64,000 bases of DNA from contig DBTY01000035.1 in NCBI GenBank assembly GCA_002307295.1, forward strand, positions 1 through 64,000. The letters are read 5' to 3'. Below are positions 45,307 to 53,593 of the stretch, one piece after another; within the stretch, counting starts at the first letter, position 1; every line of letters begins with the position of its first letter. The DNA is from Ignavibacteriales bacterium UBA1304. GTDB taxonomy: Bacteria; Bacteroidota; Ignavibacteria; Ignavibacteriales; Ignavibacteriaceae. The position numbers and the translations under genes are program-made. The notes beneath the pieces were generated by a model that did no database searches, was not told the origin of the DNA, and saw only the letters and a list, made by a program, of their open reading frames with translations.

Positions 45307-46220
45307 AGGGTATTGACTTAAGCGTAAAAATTGGTAAATTAACATTAAAGAATCCAATTCTTCTTGCATCGGGAACAGTAGGTTACGGAAACGAAATTTC
45401 AGAGTTTATCGATCTTGAAAAAATAGGCGGGATAGTAACAAAATCGTTAAGTCTAAAACCCCGCAAAGGGAATCCTCCACAGAGAATTACAGAAACCGCT
45501 TCAGGAATGCTTAACGCAATTGGGCTGGCTAATGTTGGGGTTGAAGTTTTCTTAAAAGAAAAAATCCCTTTTCTGAAAAAAATTAACGCTCCGCTTATCT
45601 GTAATATTGCCGCAAGCTCGGTAGAAGAATATGTGGAGTGCACAAGAATACTTACTACTGAAGACTGGATAAAAGCGTTTGAAATAAACGTATCGTGCCC
45701 TAACGTAAAAGAAGGCGGTCTTGAGTTTGGGAACAATTTATCCGCCGTAGGGAAAATTACAAGCAGCGTAAAAGCTGTTACTGATAAACCGGTTATTATT
45801 AAATTGTCGCCAAACGTTTCAAGAATTTCGGACTTTGCAAAGGTTGTGAAGGAAGAGGGAGGCGACGCGGTTTCGGCAATAAATACTTTAGTTGGAACAG
45901 CATTTAATATATGGACGCGCAAGCCGAAAATTTACAATATTACCGGCGGGCTTTCGGGTCCAGCAATTAAACCTGTCGCGCTTGCAAAAGTTTTAGAGAT
46001 CAGCAGAAACGTGGACATCCCAATTATAGGAATTGGCGGCATAACAAAGTGGGAAGACGTTATTGAATTTATGATATGCGGCGCTTACGCAGTAGAAATA
46101 GGCACGGTTAATTTTATTAATCCGCGAGCCGCAATAGAGATGTCCGAAGGAATAGAAAAATACTGCGAACAAGCTGGAATAACGGAAATAAAAAAGATAA
46201 CAGGGTCGTATCAAATTTAA
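45303..46220 (+). CDS. pyrD: Dihydroorotate dehydrogenase, class 1B catalytic subunit
   Basis: 305 residues, FMN-binding TIM barrel. KNPILLASGTVGYGNE, the active-site region NVSCPNVKEGGLEFG (Cys base of class 1 enzymes), VIIKLSPNVSRI, NTLVGTAF, GGLSGPAIKPVAL and IGIGGITKWEDVIEFM are typical. Partner of PyrK just upstream. Confidence 0.96.
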   Translation: MKGIDLSVKIGKLTLKNPILLASGTVGYGNEISEFIDLEKIGGIVTKSLSLKPRKGNPPQRITETASGMLNAIGLANVGVEVFLKEKIPFLKKINAPLICNIAASSVEEYVECTRILTTEDWIKAFEINVSCPNVKEGGLEFGNNLSAVGKITSSVKAVTDKPVIIKLSPNVSRISDFAKVVKEEGGDAVSAINTLVGTAFNIWTRKPKIYNITGGLSGPAIKPVALAKVLEISRNVDIPIIGIGGITKWEDVIEFMICGAYAVEIGTVNFINPRAAIEMSEGIEKYCEQAGITEIKKITGSYQI

Positions 46221-46223
46221 TTT

Positions 46224-47489
46224 ATGCAGATAAAAGAAGCGTTAGAAAAACTTTTTTCACTTCACCAGTTTGGGGTTAAGCTCGGTCTTGAAAATACAAT
46301 TAATTTTTTAGACGTTTTGGGCTCTCCTCAAAATAATCTGAAGACATTTCATATTGCCGGTTCAAACGGCAAAGGGAGCGTTTCATCCTTTATTGCAAGC
46401 GTTCTTATGGAAAAAGGTTACAAGGTCGGTTTGTACACTTCGCCTCATTTTGTAAGATTTAACGAGAGAGTTAAAATTAACAATTTACAAATTGGCGACG
46501 AATACATAGCTGATTTTTTTACGGAATATTTTGATTATATAATTGCAAATGGGCTTACTTTTTTTGAAGTTACTACTGCAATTGCATTTAAATATTTTGC
46601 AGAGCAAAAAGTTGATTACGCAGTTATAGAAACCGGATTGGGCGGACGGCTCGATTCGACAAACGTAATTGCTCCAATTGCTTCCTGTATTACTTCAATT
46701 AGTTTAGAACATACAAAAATTTTGGGAGACACTCTGGCTAAAATTGCCGCTGAAAAGGCGGGCATAATAAAACCGGGTTCTAAAGTTTTTATTGGCCGTC
46801 TTTCTGAAGAAGCAAAACATGTAATAGAAAAAAAATGTATAGACTTGTCGGTTCCGTTATTTGAAATAGCCGATTATACTTCAGCTAATAATGATACGGT
46901 TACTTTTGCAGACGGCGATATCAATATAGACGATCTTTATTCTCCTTTGCAGGGCGAGCATCAAAAGTATAATGCGGCTCTTGCAGTTTTAACTCTTGTA
47001 GAAAGCATGAAGATTAACGATACGAAGTTATTACTACGCGGACTGCAAAACGTTTTAAAGAATACTGGATTAGAAGGACGATACGAGAACTATTTTACTA
47101 AGCCGCGCGTTATATTAGAATCGGCGCATAATATAGAGGGGGTAGAAGTATTTTTAAAAGAATTTATGCGGGAAGAAAAAAGCTTCCGGAAAAAGACGCT
47201 GCTGTTTGGGGTGATGAGAGATAAATCTTTAGAAGGAATGATAAAAAAATTAGCCGTCGCTTTTGATAAAATAGTAGTAACGGAAATTGAATACGAGCGC
47301 TGCGCGCGCATTGCAGAGCTTATGCCGTTGATGTCAAAGTTGGGAATAGACGCTGAATCAACGCTTGAACCTGATGTTTATATAAATGAATTTATAAAAA
47401 AGGCGGGCTCCGAAGACTGCCTTGTAGTGTTAGGAAGCATGTATGTATTGGGCGAAATTAAAACCCGATTTTCAAAACAAAATGCTTGA
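46224..47489 (+). CDS. folC: Bifunctional folylpolyglutamate/dihydrofolate synthase
   Basis: 421 residues of the Mur ligase fold. The P-loop is HIAGSNGKGSVSSFIA. Also present are GLYTSPHFVRFNERVKI, ETGLGGRLDSTNV, SLEHTKILGDTLAKIAAEKAGIIK (given as a region near residue 160) and LEGRYENY. It adds glutamates to reduced folates. It starts three bases after pyrD. Both substrates are plausible, as the family is often bifunctional. Confidence 0.94.
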   Translation: MQIKEALEKLFSLHQFGVKLGLENTINFLDVLGSPQNNLKTFHIAGSNGKGSVSSFIASVLMEKGYKVGLYTSPHFVRFNERVKINNLQIGDEYIADFFTEYFDYIIANGLTFFEVTTAIAFKYFAEQKVDYAVIETGLGGRLDSTNVIAPIASCITSISLEHTKILGDTLAKIAAEKAGIIKPGSKVFIGRLSEEAKHVIEKKCIDLSVPLFEIADYTSANNDTVTFADGDINIDDLYSPLQGEHQKYNAALAVLTLVESMKINDTKLLLRGLQNVLKNTGLEGRYENYFTKPRVILESAHNIEGVEVFLKEFMREEKSFRKKTLLFGVMRDKSLEGMIKKLAVAFDKIVVTEIEYERCARIAELMPLMSKLGIDAESTLEPDVYINEFIKKAGSEDCLVVLGSMYVLGEIKTRFSKQNA

Positions 47490-47514
47490 CATTTTTTTTA
47501 ATATGTCTTATGTT
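47486..47514 (+). promoter_or_regulatory. Promoter of rho
   Basis: TTGACA at 47486-47491, 17 bases, TATGTT at 47509-47514, overlapping the folC stop. The leader of about 135 bases contains two small hairpins: CTTGTT/AACAAG (47527-47544) and CGAAG/CTTCG (47574-47586). Confidence 0.55.
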
Positions 47515-47657
47515 TCAAATGAGCCTCTTGTTCCATTCAACAAGTATCATGAAAAACAGGAAACATTAATCCTCGAAGTAACTTCGGAATAAAATCTTTG
47601 AATGAATTTCAAAAAACAAGTGAACTTATTTATAAACTTATTAATTAGGATAGAACT

Positions 47658-48911
47658 ATGCCAATGGATATTTCTGAACTCAAATCAAAAAAAATAGTGG
47701 AACTAAACGCTATTGCTAAAAGCTTAAGCATAAGCGGATACAGCGATTTGAGGAAACAAGAACTTATCTTCAAAATTCTTGAAGCCCAGACATCTAAAGA
47801 CGGATTCACTTTTTCTAAAGGCGTGTTGGAAGCGCTGCCTGACGGTTATGGATTTTTAAGATCGGCAGATTATAATTACCTTCCTTCGCCGGATGATATT
47901 TATGTATCTCCTTCACAAATCAAAAAATTTAGCTTGCGCACCGGCGATTTTGTCAGCGGGCAGGTCAGGCCTCCGAAAGAAGGCGAGAGATTTTTTGCTT
48001 TGTTAAGAGTGGAAGCTGTTAACGGCGGAGACCCTGAGTCTATCAGAGAACGTACTCTATTTGATAACTTAGTGCCTGTATATCCGACTAAGAAAATTTC
48101 TCTTGAGTCCGCTCCAGGCGAGTATTCTGTAAGAATCATGGATTTACTTTCGCCCATTGGTAAAGGACAAAGAGGCCTTATTGTTTCCCCTCCTAAAAGC
48201 GGTAAAACTATTCTTCTTCAAAAAATTGCAAACTCAATTTCAAGAAACCATCCTGAAATTAAATTAATCATTCTTCTAATTGACGAGCGTCCTGAAGAAG
48301 TTACAGATATGGAACGCAGCGTAAAAGCCGAAGTAATAAGTTCAACTTTTGACGAGCCGCCTGAAAGACACGTTCAGGTTGCAGATATGGTTATTGAAAA
48401 AGCAAAAAGATTAGTGGAAGCAAAAACAGACGTAGTAATTTTATTAGATAGTATTACTCGTCTTGCCCGCGCCCATAATATTGTAGTGCCTCATAGCGGT
48501 AGAATATTATCAGGCGGCGTCGATTCGAATGCGCTTCATAAACCAAAAAGATTTTTTGGAGCTGCAAGAAACACTGAAGACGGCGGCAGCTTAACTATCA
48601 TTGCAACGGCTCTTATTGATACCGGCAGCAGAATGGACGACGTTATCTTTGAAGAGTTTAAAGGCACGGGTAACATGGAGCTTGTTCTTAACCGCGATTT
48701 GAGCGATAGAAGAATTTTCCCTGCTATTGACGTTAACCGTTCCGGAACAAGAAGGGAAGACCTTCTGATGAAAGAAGACGATCTTGCTAAAGTCTGGATT
48801 CTTAGAAAAATATTAAGCGATTTCAACCCGATTGAAGCGATGGAGTTTTTGCTTAATAAAATACGCGGAACTAAAAATAATAAAGAATTTTTGACTAATA
48901 TGAATAGCTAA
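47658..48911 (+). CDS. rho: Transcription termination factor Rho
   Basis: 417 residues, close to the compact Escherichia coli length and without the long N-terminal insert found in many Bacteroidota. The N-terminal Rho domain (ELKSKKIVELNAIAKSL) is followed by the RNA-binding OSB fold (GVLEALPDGYGFLRS, YLPSPDDIYVSPSQIKKF) and the ATPase (GLIVSPPKSGKT, LIDERPEEVTDME, LLDSITRLARAHN). A hexameric RNA translocase. A second ATG six bases downstream is possible. Confidence 0.97.
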   Translation: MPMDISELKSKKIVELNAIAKSLSISGYSDLRKQELIFKILEAQTSKDGFTFSKGVLEALPDGYGFLRSADYNYLPSPDDIYVSPSQIKKFSLRTGDFVSGQVRPPKEGERFFALLRVEAVNGGDPESIRERTLFDNLVPVYPTKKISLESAPGEYSVRIMDLLSPIGKGQRGLIVSPPKSGKTILLQKIANSISRNHPEIKLIILLIDERPEEVTDMERSVKAEVISSTFDEPPERHVQVADMVIEKAKRLVEAKTDVVILLDSITRLARAHNIVVPHSGRILSGGVDSNALHKPKRFFGAARNTEDGGSLTIIATALIDTGSRMDDVIFEEFKGTGNMELVLNRDLSDRRIFPAIDVNRSGTRREDLLMKEDDLAKVWILRKILSDFNPIEAMEFLLNKIRGTKNNKEFLTNMNS

Positions 48912-48918
48912 TAAGTTT

Positions 48919-48957
48919 AAGCCGGGGTTTTTGTGAAAAAAATCCCGGCTTTTTTTT
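48919..48957 (+). terminator. Intrinsic terminator of rho
   Basis: GCCGGGG-TTTTT pairs with AAAAA-TCCCGGC (48921-48949, with one extra G), followed by a run of T. Confidence 0.88.
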
Positions 48958-49020
48958 ATTCCTTATAATTTGTGTTGCAATCCTTTCGGTGAAGTCTTAA
49001 TTTGCTTATTAAAAACTGCC

Positions 49021-50277
49021 GTGAAAAAAAAACTATTTCTATTTATTGTCTTAATTGCTGCAACAGCCGCATACCCGCAATCGGGGCTCCCAAATATTCC
49101 GAGAATATTCTCCGAAATACATTCGCTGCCTTATAAGGATGGCTATGTAGTTTACTACAGTTACAAGATCCCATACAATTTTTTAGTCTTCGAAAAATCA
49201 AATTTCGATTATAAAGCTAAATATGCTTTTGGGATTGAAGTCTCTGATAGTTTGGCAAAATCGGTAAAAAGAGCAAGTTCCGAAAGGGATGTAATTCTTG
49301 AAGATTTTGAAAAGACAAATTCGGTTAAGGATTTTGAAGAAGGCGTACTGGAAATAGAATTGAAGAAAGGGAAGTACGACGTTATTCCAATCTTTACCGA
49401 TAAAAATATTTCAACAGAGGTTAAACAAAGGTCTCAGGTTATATCTGCTTTAAGCGGAGCTTACTTTCAGCCAATTGTAACCGACGCCGCTCCATTTATT
49501 CACGGCGATAAATCATATACGGCTTTAGCTAATTATGGCGGCGATGTTCCTTTCAGCGAAACTCCATACGATATTATTATTCCCGCTAAAGATACTGTCC
49601 AAACTAGTATAAACTTGCTTATAACAAACGGCGCAGATACCGTTTATAATGGCGCTGCTAAAGAAAGCTTTTCGGCGGGACTGCAGTTTGCCGAATGTAA
49701 TTCGCGTATCGTTTTACAGGGGAGTAAAGAAAATGCGACGAAAAATTTTATACTCAAAGGTTTAAGTTCAAAGCTGTATGAAGGACCTCTTACGATATCC
49801 GTTCTTGACTCGGCAAAAAAAACGATTGTTCAGTTTCCGCTAAATGTCATCTGGCCTAACAAGCCGTTTATACTTATGAATTACGAAGCCGCAATCAAAG
49901 TTTTGAAAAATATAGAAAAAAGCGAAGTTGTAGATTCTCTGTTGTCTCTTTCATCAAGCGATTATCAGAAGGGGTTATTTGGATATTGGAAGAAGTACGA
50001 TAAAACTCCAGATACAAAATTTAATCCGCTTATGGCGGAGTTTTATATGCGCGCTGATTATGCCGCTGTAAATTTTAGAACGCTTACTAACAAAAGCGGT
50101 ATTGAAACTGACCGCGGAAAAATATATATTAAATATGGCAAGCCGTCTAAAATGGAACGCTCAACTTCCGGAAATGGAAAAATAACGGAAAATTGGCGTT
50201 ATGAAGCTATTGGACTGGATTTTTCATTTATTGATAATGCAGGCAATGGCGAATTTACTTTAATTAAAAAAAGATGA
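49021..50277 (+). CDS. Exported GWxTD-domain protein
   Basis: 418 residues from the GTG at 49021, chosen because a clean signal peptide follows (KKKLFLFIVLIAATA, cleavage near YPQ). An earlier in-frame start at 48970 would put Cys-rich sequence before the signal. The C-terminal third (FGYWKKYDKTPDTKFNP, then ETDRGKIYIKYGKPSKMER) fits the GWxTD domain, typical of Ignavibacteria and relatives. Function unknown; periplasmic or outer-membrane location expected. The end overlaps pdxA by four bases. Confidence 0.8.
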   Translation: MKKKLFLFIVLIAATAAYPQSGLPNIPRIFSEIHSLPYKDGYVVYYSYKIPYNFLVFEKSNFDYKAKYAFGIEVSDSLAKSVKRASSERDVILEDFEKTNSVKDFEEGVLEIELKKGKYDVIPIFTDKNISTEVKQRSQVISALSGAYFQPIVTDAAPFIHGDKSYTALANYGGDVPFSETPYDIIIPAKDTVQTSINLLITNGADTVYNGAAKESFSAGLQFAECNSRIVLQGSKENATKNFILKGLSSKLYEGPLTISVLDSAKKTIVQFPLNVIWPNKPFILMNYEAAIKVLKNIEKSEVVDSLLSLSSSDYQKGLFGYWKKYDKTPDTKFNPLMAEFYMRADYAAVNFRTLTNKSGIETDRGKIYIKYGKPSKMERSTSGNGKITENWRYEAIGLDFSFIDNAGNGEFTLIKKR

Positions 50278-51278
50278 AAAGATTTATTTTTACATGCGGC
50301 GATATTAACGGAATAGGACTTGAGATTATTATTAAAACCCTAAACAAGGTTAGCCGTAATAGTCAGGATAGTTTTGTTATTTCTGCTCCGCTTAACGCTT
50401 TTGAAAAAACGGCTTCCAAAGGAATCGTTTCTTTTGATTACGACGTAGTAAAGAAACCGTTAGATATAGCAAAGAGCTCAAAGAAAATTGTAGTTTACGA
50501 TCTTGGAAAATCTAAGCTTGAAATTGGAAAAGCTACTAAAGAATCGGGCAGGGTTTCGTTTTTAGCAATACAGAAATCGTTTGAACTAATTCAAAATAAA
50601 ATTGGCTCCGCTTTAGTTACAGCTCCAATTTCTAAAACGTCATTATATCTAGCCGGAATTAATTTCCCCGGGCATACGGAAATGTTCGCTCAGTGGAGCC
50701 GCCGTTCTGATTTTGTTATGATGTTTCTTTCAAAAAAAATGATAGCCGCTTTGCTTACTATCCATATTCCAATTAAGGACGTTTCAAAAGCGCTACGCAA
50801 AAACGAAGTCCAGAAAAAGCTTAGAATTATTCTTAATACGCTTGAGTATGATCTTGGGATAAAAAATCCAACTGCCGCTTTGCTGGGGCTTAATCCGCAT
50901 GCCGGAGAACTTGGCATTATTGGCAGAGAAGAGCAGGACTTGCTTAATCCGCTTATTAACACAAAAGAATTTGACGGGAAATTGTTTGGAACTTTTTCGC
51001 CGGACGCTTTTTTTGCCAATAAACTTTATAAAAAATATAACGCGGTAATTGGCGCTTATCACGATCAGGTTTTAATTCCATTTAAGCTGCTTAATTTTTC
51101 TTCGGGAGTAAATTATACTGCCGGGCTTCCAATTATCAGAACGTCGCCGGATCATGGAACTGCTTTTGACATTGCCGGCGCAAACGCAGCCGACGCTTCA
51201 AGCATGACCGAAGCGTTTATTTACGCAAATAAAATATTAAAAAATCGTCTAAATAATGAAAAAGCAAATTATATCTAA
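50274..51278 (+). CDS. pdxA: 4-hydroxythreonine-4-phosphate dehydrogenase
   Basis: 334 residues. CGDINGIGLEIIIKTL at the start, FPGHTEMFA, GLNPHAGELGIIGREE, GAYHDQVLIPFK (metal His) and RTSPDHGTAFDIAG are diagnostic. It makes the aminoacetone phosphate precursor in the DXP-dependent vitamin B6 pathway. It overlaps the GWxTD gene by four bases and the methyltransferase by 23. Confidence 0.95.
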   Translation: MKRFIFTCGDINGIGLEIIIKTLNKVSRNSQDSFVISAPLNAFEKTASKGIVSFDYDVVKKPLDIAKSSKKIVVYDLGKSKLEIGKATKESGRVSFLAIQKSFELIQNKIGSALVTAPISKTSLYLAGINFPGHTEMFAQWSRRSDFVMMFLSKKMIAALLTIHIPIKDVSKALRKNEVQKKLRIILNTLEYDLGIKNPTAALLGLNPHAGELGIIGREEQDLLNPLINTKEFDGKLFGTFSPDAFFANKLYKKYNAVIGAYHDQVLIPFKLLNFSSGVNYTAGLPIIRTSPDHGTAFDIAGANAADASSMTEAFIYANKILKNRLNNEKANYI

Positions 51279-52011
51279 ACCTTACGAGGCTCTCTCCGTA
51301 ATTTACGATCACCTGATGAAAAACGTCCGATATGACTTTTGGGCGGAATACATCAATTTTATAGTGCAGGATTATATCCCTAAAAAACCTAAAGTTCTGG
51401 AACTTGCGGCAGGAAATCTTAAGTTTGCAAACCGGATTAAATCTCATTTTAAAAATATTGTGGTTTCGGATATTTCTTATAATATGCTGCACCATACGGC
51501 AAAAACAAAAATTCCGCGCATATGCTGTAATATGACGGAGCTTCCGTTTAAACGGAAATTTGATCTTGTTATTTCCAGTTTTGACAGCGTCAATTACCTG
51601 ACTACAAAAACCAAGCTGCTTGCTTTGTTTAAAGAAGTTGAAAAAATACTGAATGACGACGGCATTTTTACTTTTGACGTTGTGCTTGAGAATAATTGCA
51701 TCTCGTACGAAAAATACGCCAACAGGAAAGGGACTTATAAGGGCATTAATTTTGAACAGATAAGCAATTATGATAGAGAGAAAAAATTTCACAAAAATAT
51801 ATTTAATATATTTCTTCCGACGGGCGAAACATTGACGGAAGTTCACAAACAAAAAATATTCCCGTTCTTTACATATTTTGAAGTTATTGCAAAATCTAAC
51901 CTCTATGTAGTCGACTGTTATAAAACTTTTACCTTTGATAAGGCAGATGCAGATTCGGAAAGAGCGCAGTTTATATTGAAGAGGAGTAATCAGAATGGTC
52001 TCATTCACTGA
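51256..52011 (+). CDS. Class I SAM-dependent methyltransferase
   Basis: 251 residues. Motif I is VLELAAGNLKFA (about 47-58); the acidic end of strand 2 is VVSDISYNML; motif IV is FDLVISSFDSVNYL. Small-molecule methyltransferases of this size are diverse and the acceptor cannot be told. It overlaps pdxA by 23 bases and ftsE by 17, so all three are translated as a block. Confidence 0.85.
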   Translation: MKKQIISKPYEALSVIYDHLMKNVRYDFWAEYINFIVQDYIPKKPKVLELAAGNLKFANRIKSHFKNIVVSDISYNMLHHTAKTKIPRICCNMTELPFKRKFDLVISSFDSVNYLTTKTKLLALFKEVEKILNDDGIFTFDVVLENNCISYEKYANRKGTYKGINFEQISNYDREKKFHKNIFNIFLPTGETLTEVHKQKIFPFFTYFEVIAKSNLYVVDCYKTFTFDKADADSERAQFILKRSNQNGLIH

Positions 52012-52675
52012 CGTTACGTTTGCGTATCAGCAGGCGCAAATTCTTGACGGAGTAAACTTTAAACTTGAGCAGGGGGAGTTCGTTTTTCTTATTGGCAAAA
52101 GCGGAGCCGGAAAAACTACTTTGCTGCAAATGATTTATATGAATCTGTTACCTGATAAAGGAACGGTGACTGTTGGAGATTACAGCTCTGTTAAAATGAA
52201 AAAAAGAAACATTCCGCTGCTTCGCAGAAAAATAGGGATCGTTTTTCAGGAATTTAAGTTATTGAAAGACAGAAATATTTATGATAATCTCGCCTTTGTG
52301 CTTGAGGTTACAAACACGCCAGGCAAAGAAATAAAAAAAAGAGTTAATAACGCGCTTGAGGACGTTGGTCTTTCTCATCGCCGCAAAAGTATGCCGGGCG
52401 AACTTTCCGGCGGAGAACAGCAGCGCGTGGCTATTGCGCGGGCGCTGGTAAACGAACCGTTTCTTGTTCTTGCCGACGAGCCGACCGGAAATCTTGATCC
52501 GGAAACGTCTCTTGAAATTCTTGAGATATTTAAGAAAATTAACGCAAAAGGGACTTCGATAATTTTTGCCACGCATAATTATGAACTTGTAAAAAAAGCT
52601 CCCGGCGTAAAAATTATCAGGTTAGAAAACGGTAAGACCTCAAAGGTTACGCTTAGGCAAAAAGAAAGCGCGTAA
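51995..52675 (+). CDS. ftsE: FtsE-like ABC transporter ATPase (cell division)
   Basis: 226 residues. Walker A GKSGAGKTTLLQ, Q-loop FQEFKLLKDRNIYDNLAF, signature LSGGEQQRVAIARA, Walker B LVLADEPTGNLD, H-loop THNYELV. The KLLKDRNIYDN stretch is typical of FtsE, which with FtsX activates envelope hydrolases at the septum. No ftsX follows; a terminator and the convergent adk come next, so FtsX must lie elsewhere. A LolD-like role is a less likely alternative. Confidence 0.82.
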   Translation: MVSFTDVTFAYQQAQILDGVNFKLEQGEFVFLIGKSGAGKTTLLQMIYMNLLPDKGTVTVGDYSSVKMKKRNIPLLRRKIGIVFQEFKLLKDRNIYDNLAFVLEVTNTPGKEIKKRVNNALEDVGLSHRRKSMPGELSGGEQQRVAIARALVNEPFLVLADEPTGNLDPETSLEILEIFKKINAKGTSIIFATHNYELVKKAPGVKIIRLENGKTSKVTLRQKESA

Positions 52676-52732
52676 TAGGTTTTTGACGGGGCGGGGCTCC
52701 TTCTTCGTCTATCGCTCAGAACAACTTTATAT

Positions 52733-52787
52733 AAAAAAAGCGGAATTCATTTTCTTTAGTTAAAGAAAAACAAATTCCGCCGTAAAA
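52733..52787. terminator. Bidirectional terminator between ftsE and adk
   Basis: GCGGAATT (52740-52747) pairs with AATTCCGC (52773-52780). An inner hairpin TTTCTTTA/TAAAGAAA is stacked within. A runs upstream and downstream serve the minus direction best; the plus direction also ends with pyrimidine-poor A, so efficiency toward ftsE is less clear. Confidence 0.65.
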
Positions 52788-52802
52788 AAAATTATAGTTT
52801 TA

Positions 52803-53444
52803 TTATTTTAACAAACCTAAAATTTCTTCCGATATTTTATCGATACTGCTTAGTCCGTTAACAAAAACAGCCCGTCCTTTAGATTTGTAAAAATCCAATA
52901 CCGGCTGGGTTGTTTCTCTGAATACTTTAAGTCTTTTTCGTACAACTTCTTCTTTATCGTCGTCTCTTTTGTAAAAACTGTTTTCAGCTCCGCATTTAGG
53001 GCATTTAGCTAAGCCTTTCACTTCTGCGTCGTTAAAAATAGCCTTACAGGCTTTGCATGCAGTTCTTGAAGTTATTCGTTTTACTATTTCGTCTTCATTT
53101 ACGTCTATTACAACAGAAAAAACCTTGTCGATTTTCAATTCGGCAAAAAGTTTATCTAATTCAACAGCTTGAGGAAGCGTCCGTGGAAAACCGTCTAAAA
53201 TAAAACCTGTTTTGCATTTATCCTGATTTAAAGTATCTTTTATTATTTCGATCATAATGTTATCAGAAACTAACTCGCCTCTATTCATTATTTCCTGAGC
53301 CTGTTTCCCAAGCGGGGACTGACTCTTCACAGCTTCTCTTAAAATATCGCCAGTAGAAATATGTGGTATAGAAAGTTTTTCAGACAAGATTTTTGCCTGA
53401 GTCCCTTTCCCTGCGCCTGGCGCGCCGAATATAATAATTCGCAT
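52803..53444 (-). CDS. adk: Adenylate kinase with zinc-finger lid
   Basis: 213 residues from the second of two adjacent ATG codons (53444), which is well spaced from GGAG. The P-loop is GAPGAGKGTQ (7-16), with DGFPRTLPQA near 84. The LID has four Cys (C130, C133, C148, C151; CX2C-X14-CX2C), so it binds zinc, a type common in Gram-positives and less usual in Gram-negatives. It interconverts 2 ADP with ATP and AMP. Confidence 0.95.
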   Translation of the reverse strand: MRIIIFGAPGAGKGTQAKILSEKLSIPHISTGDILREAVKSQSPLGKQAQEIMNRGELVSDNIMIEIIKDTLNQDKCKTGFILDGFPRTLPQAVELDKLFAELKIDKVFSVVIDVNEDEIVKRITSRTACKACKAIFNDAEVKGLAKCPKCGAENSFYKRDDDKEEVVRKRLKVFRETTQPVLDFYKSKGRAVFVNGLSSIDKISEEILGLLK

Positions 53445-53593
53445 CATTACTCCGATTAATTGTATTATCAAAATTATTACATAATATTTATTTTAGCAAG
53501 TTTATATGCGGATATTTGCAATATTTGTAATGGTTTAAACAAAATAACTGTTCCATATTGGCTCCATTTTATTTCAAATTACAACCAAATATT

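Noticed and set aside
45383..45922. 179-codon minus-strand ORF opposite pyrD
   Set aside because: It mirrors the conserved pyrD coding frame and has no protein features of its own.
51217..52008. 263-codon minus-strand ORF opposite the methyltransferase
   Set aside because: It is antisense to a gene with clear SAM motifs and has a Phe/Arg/Lys-rich shadow composition.
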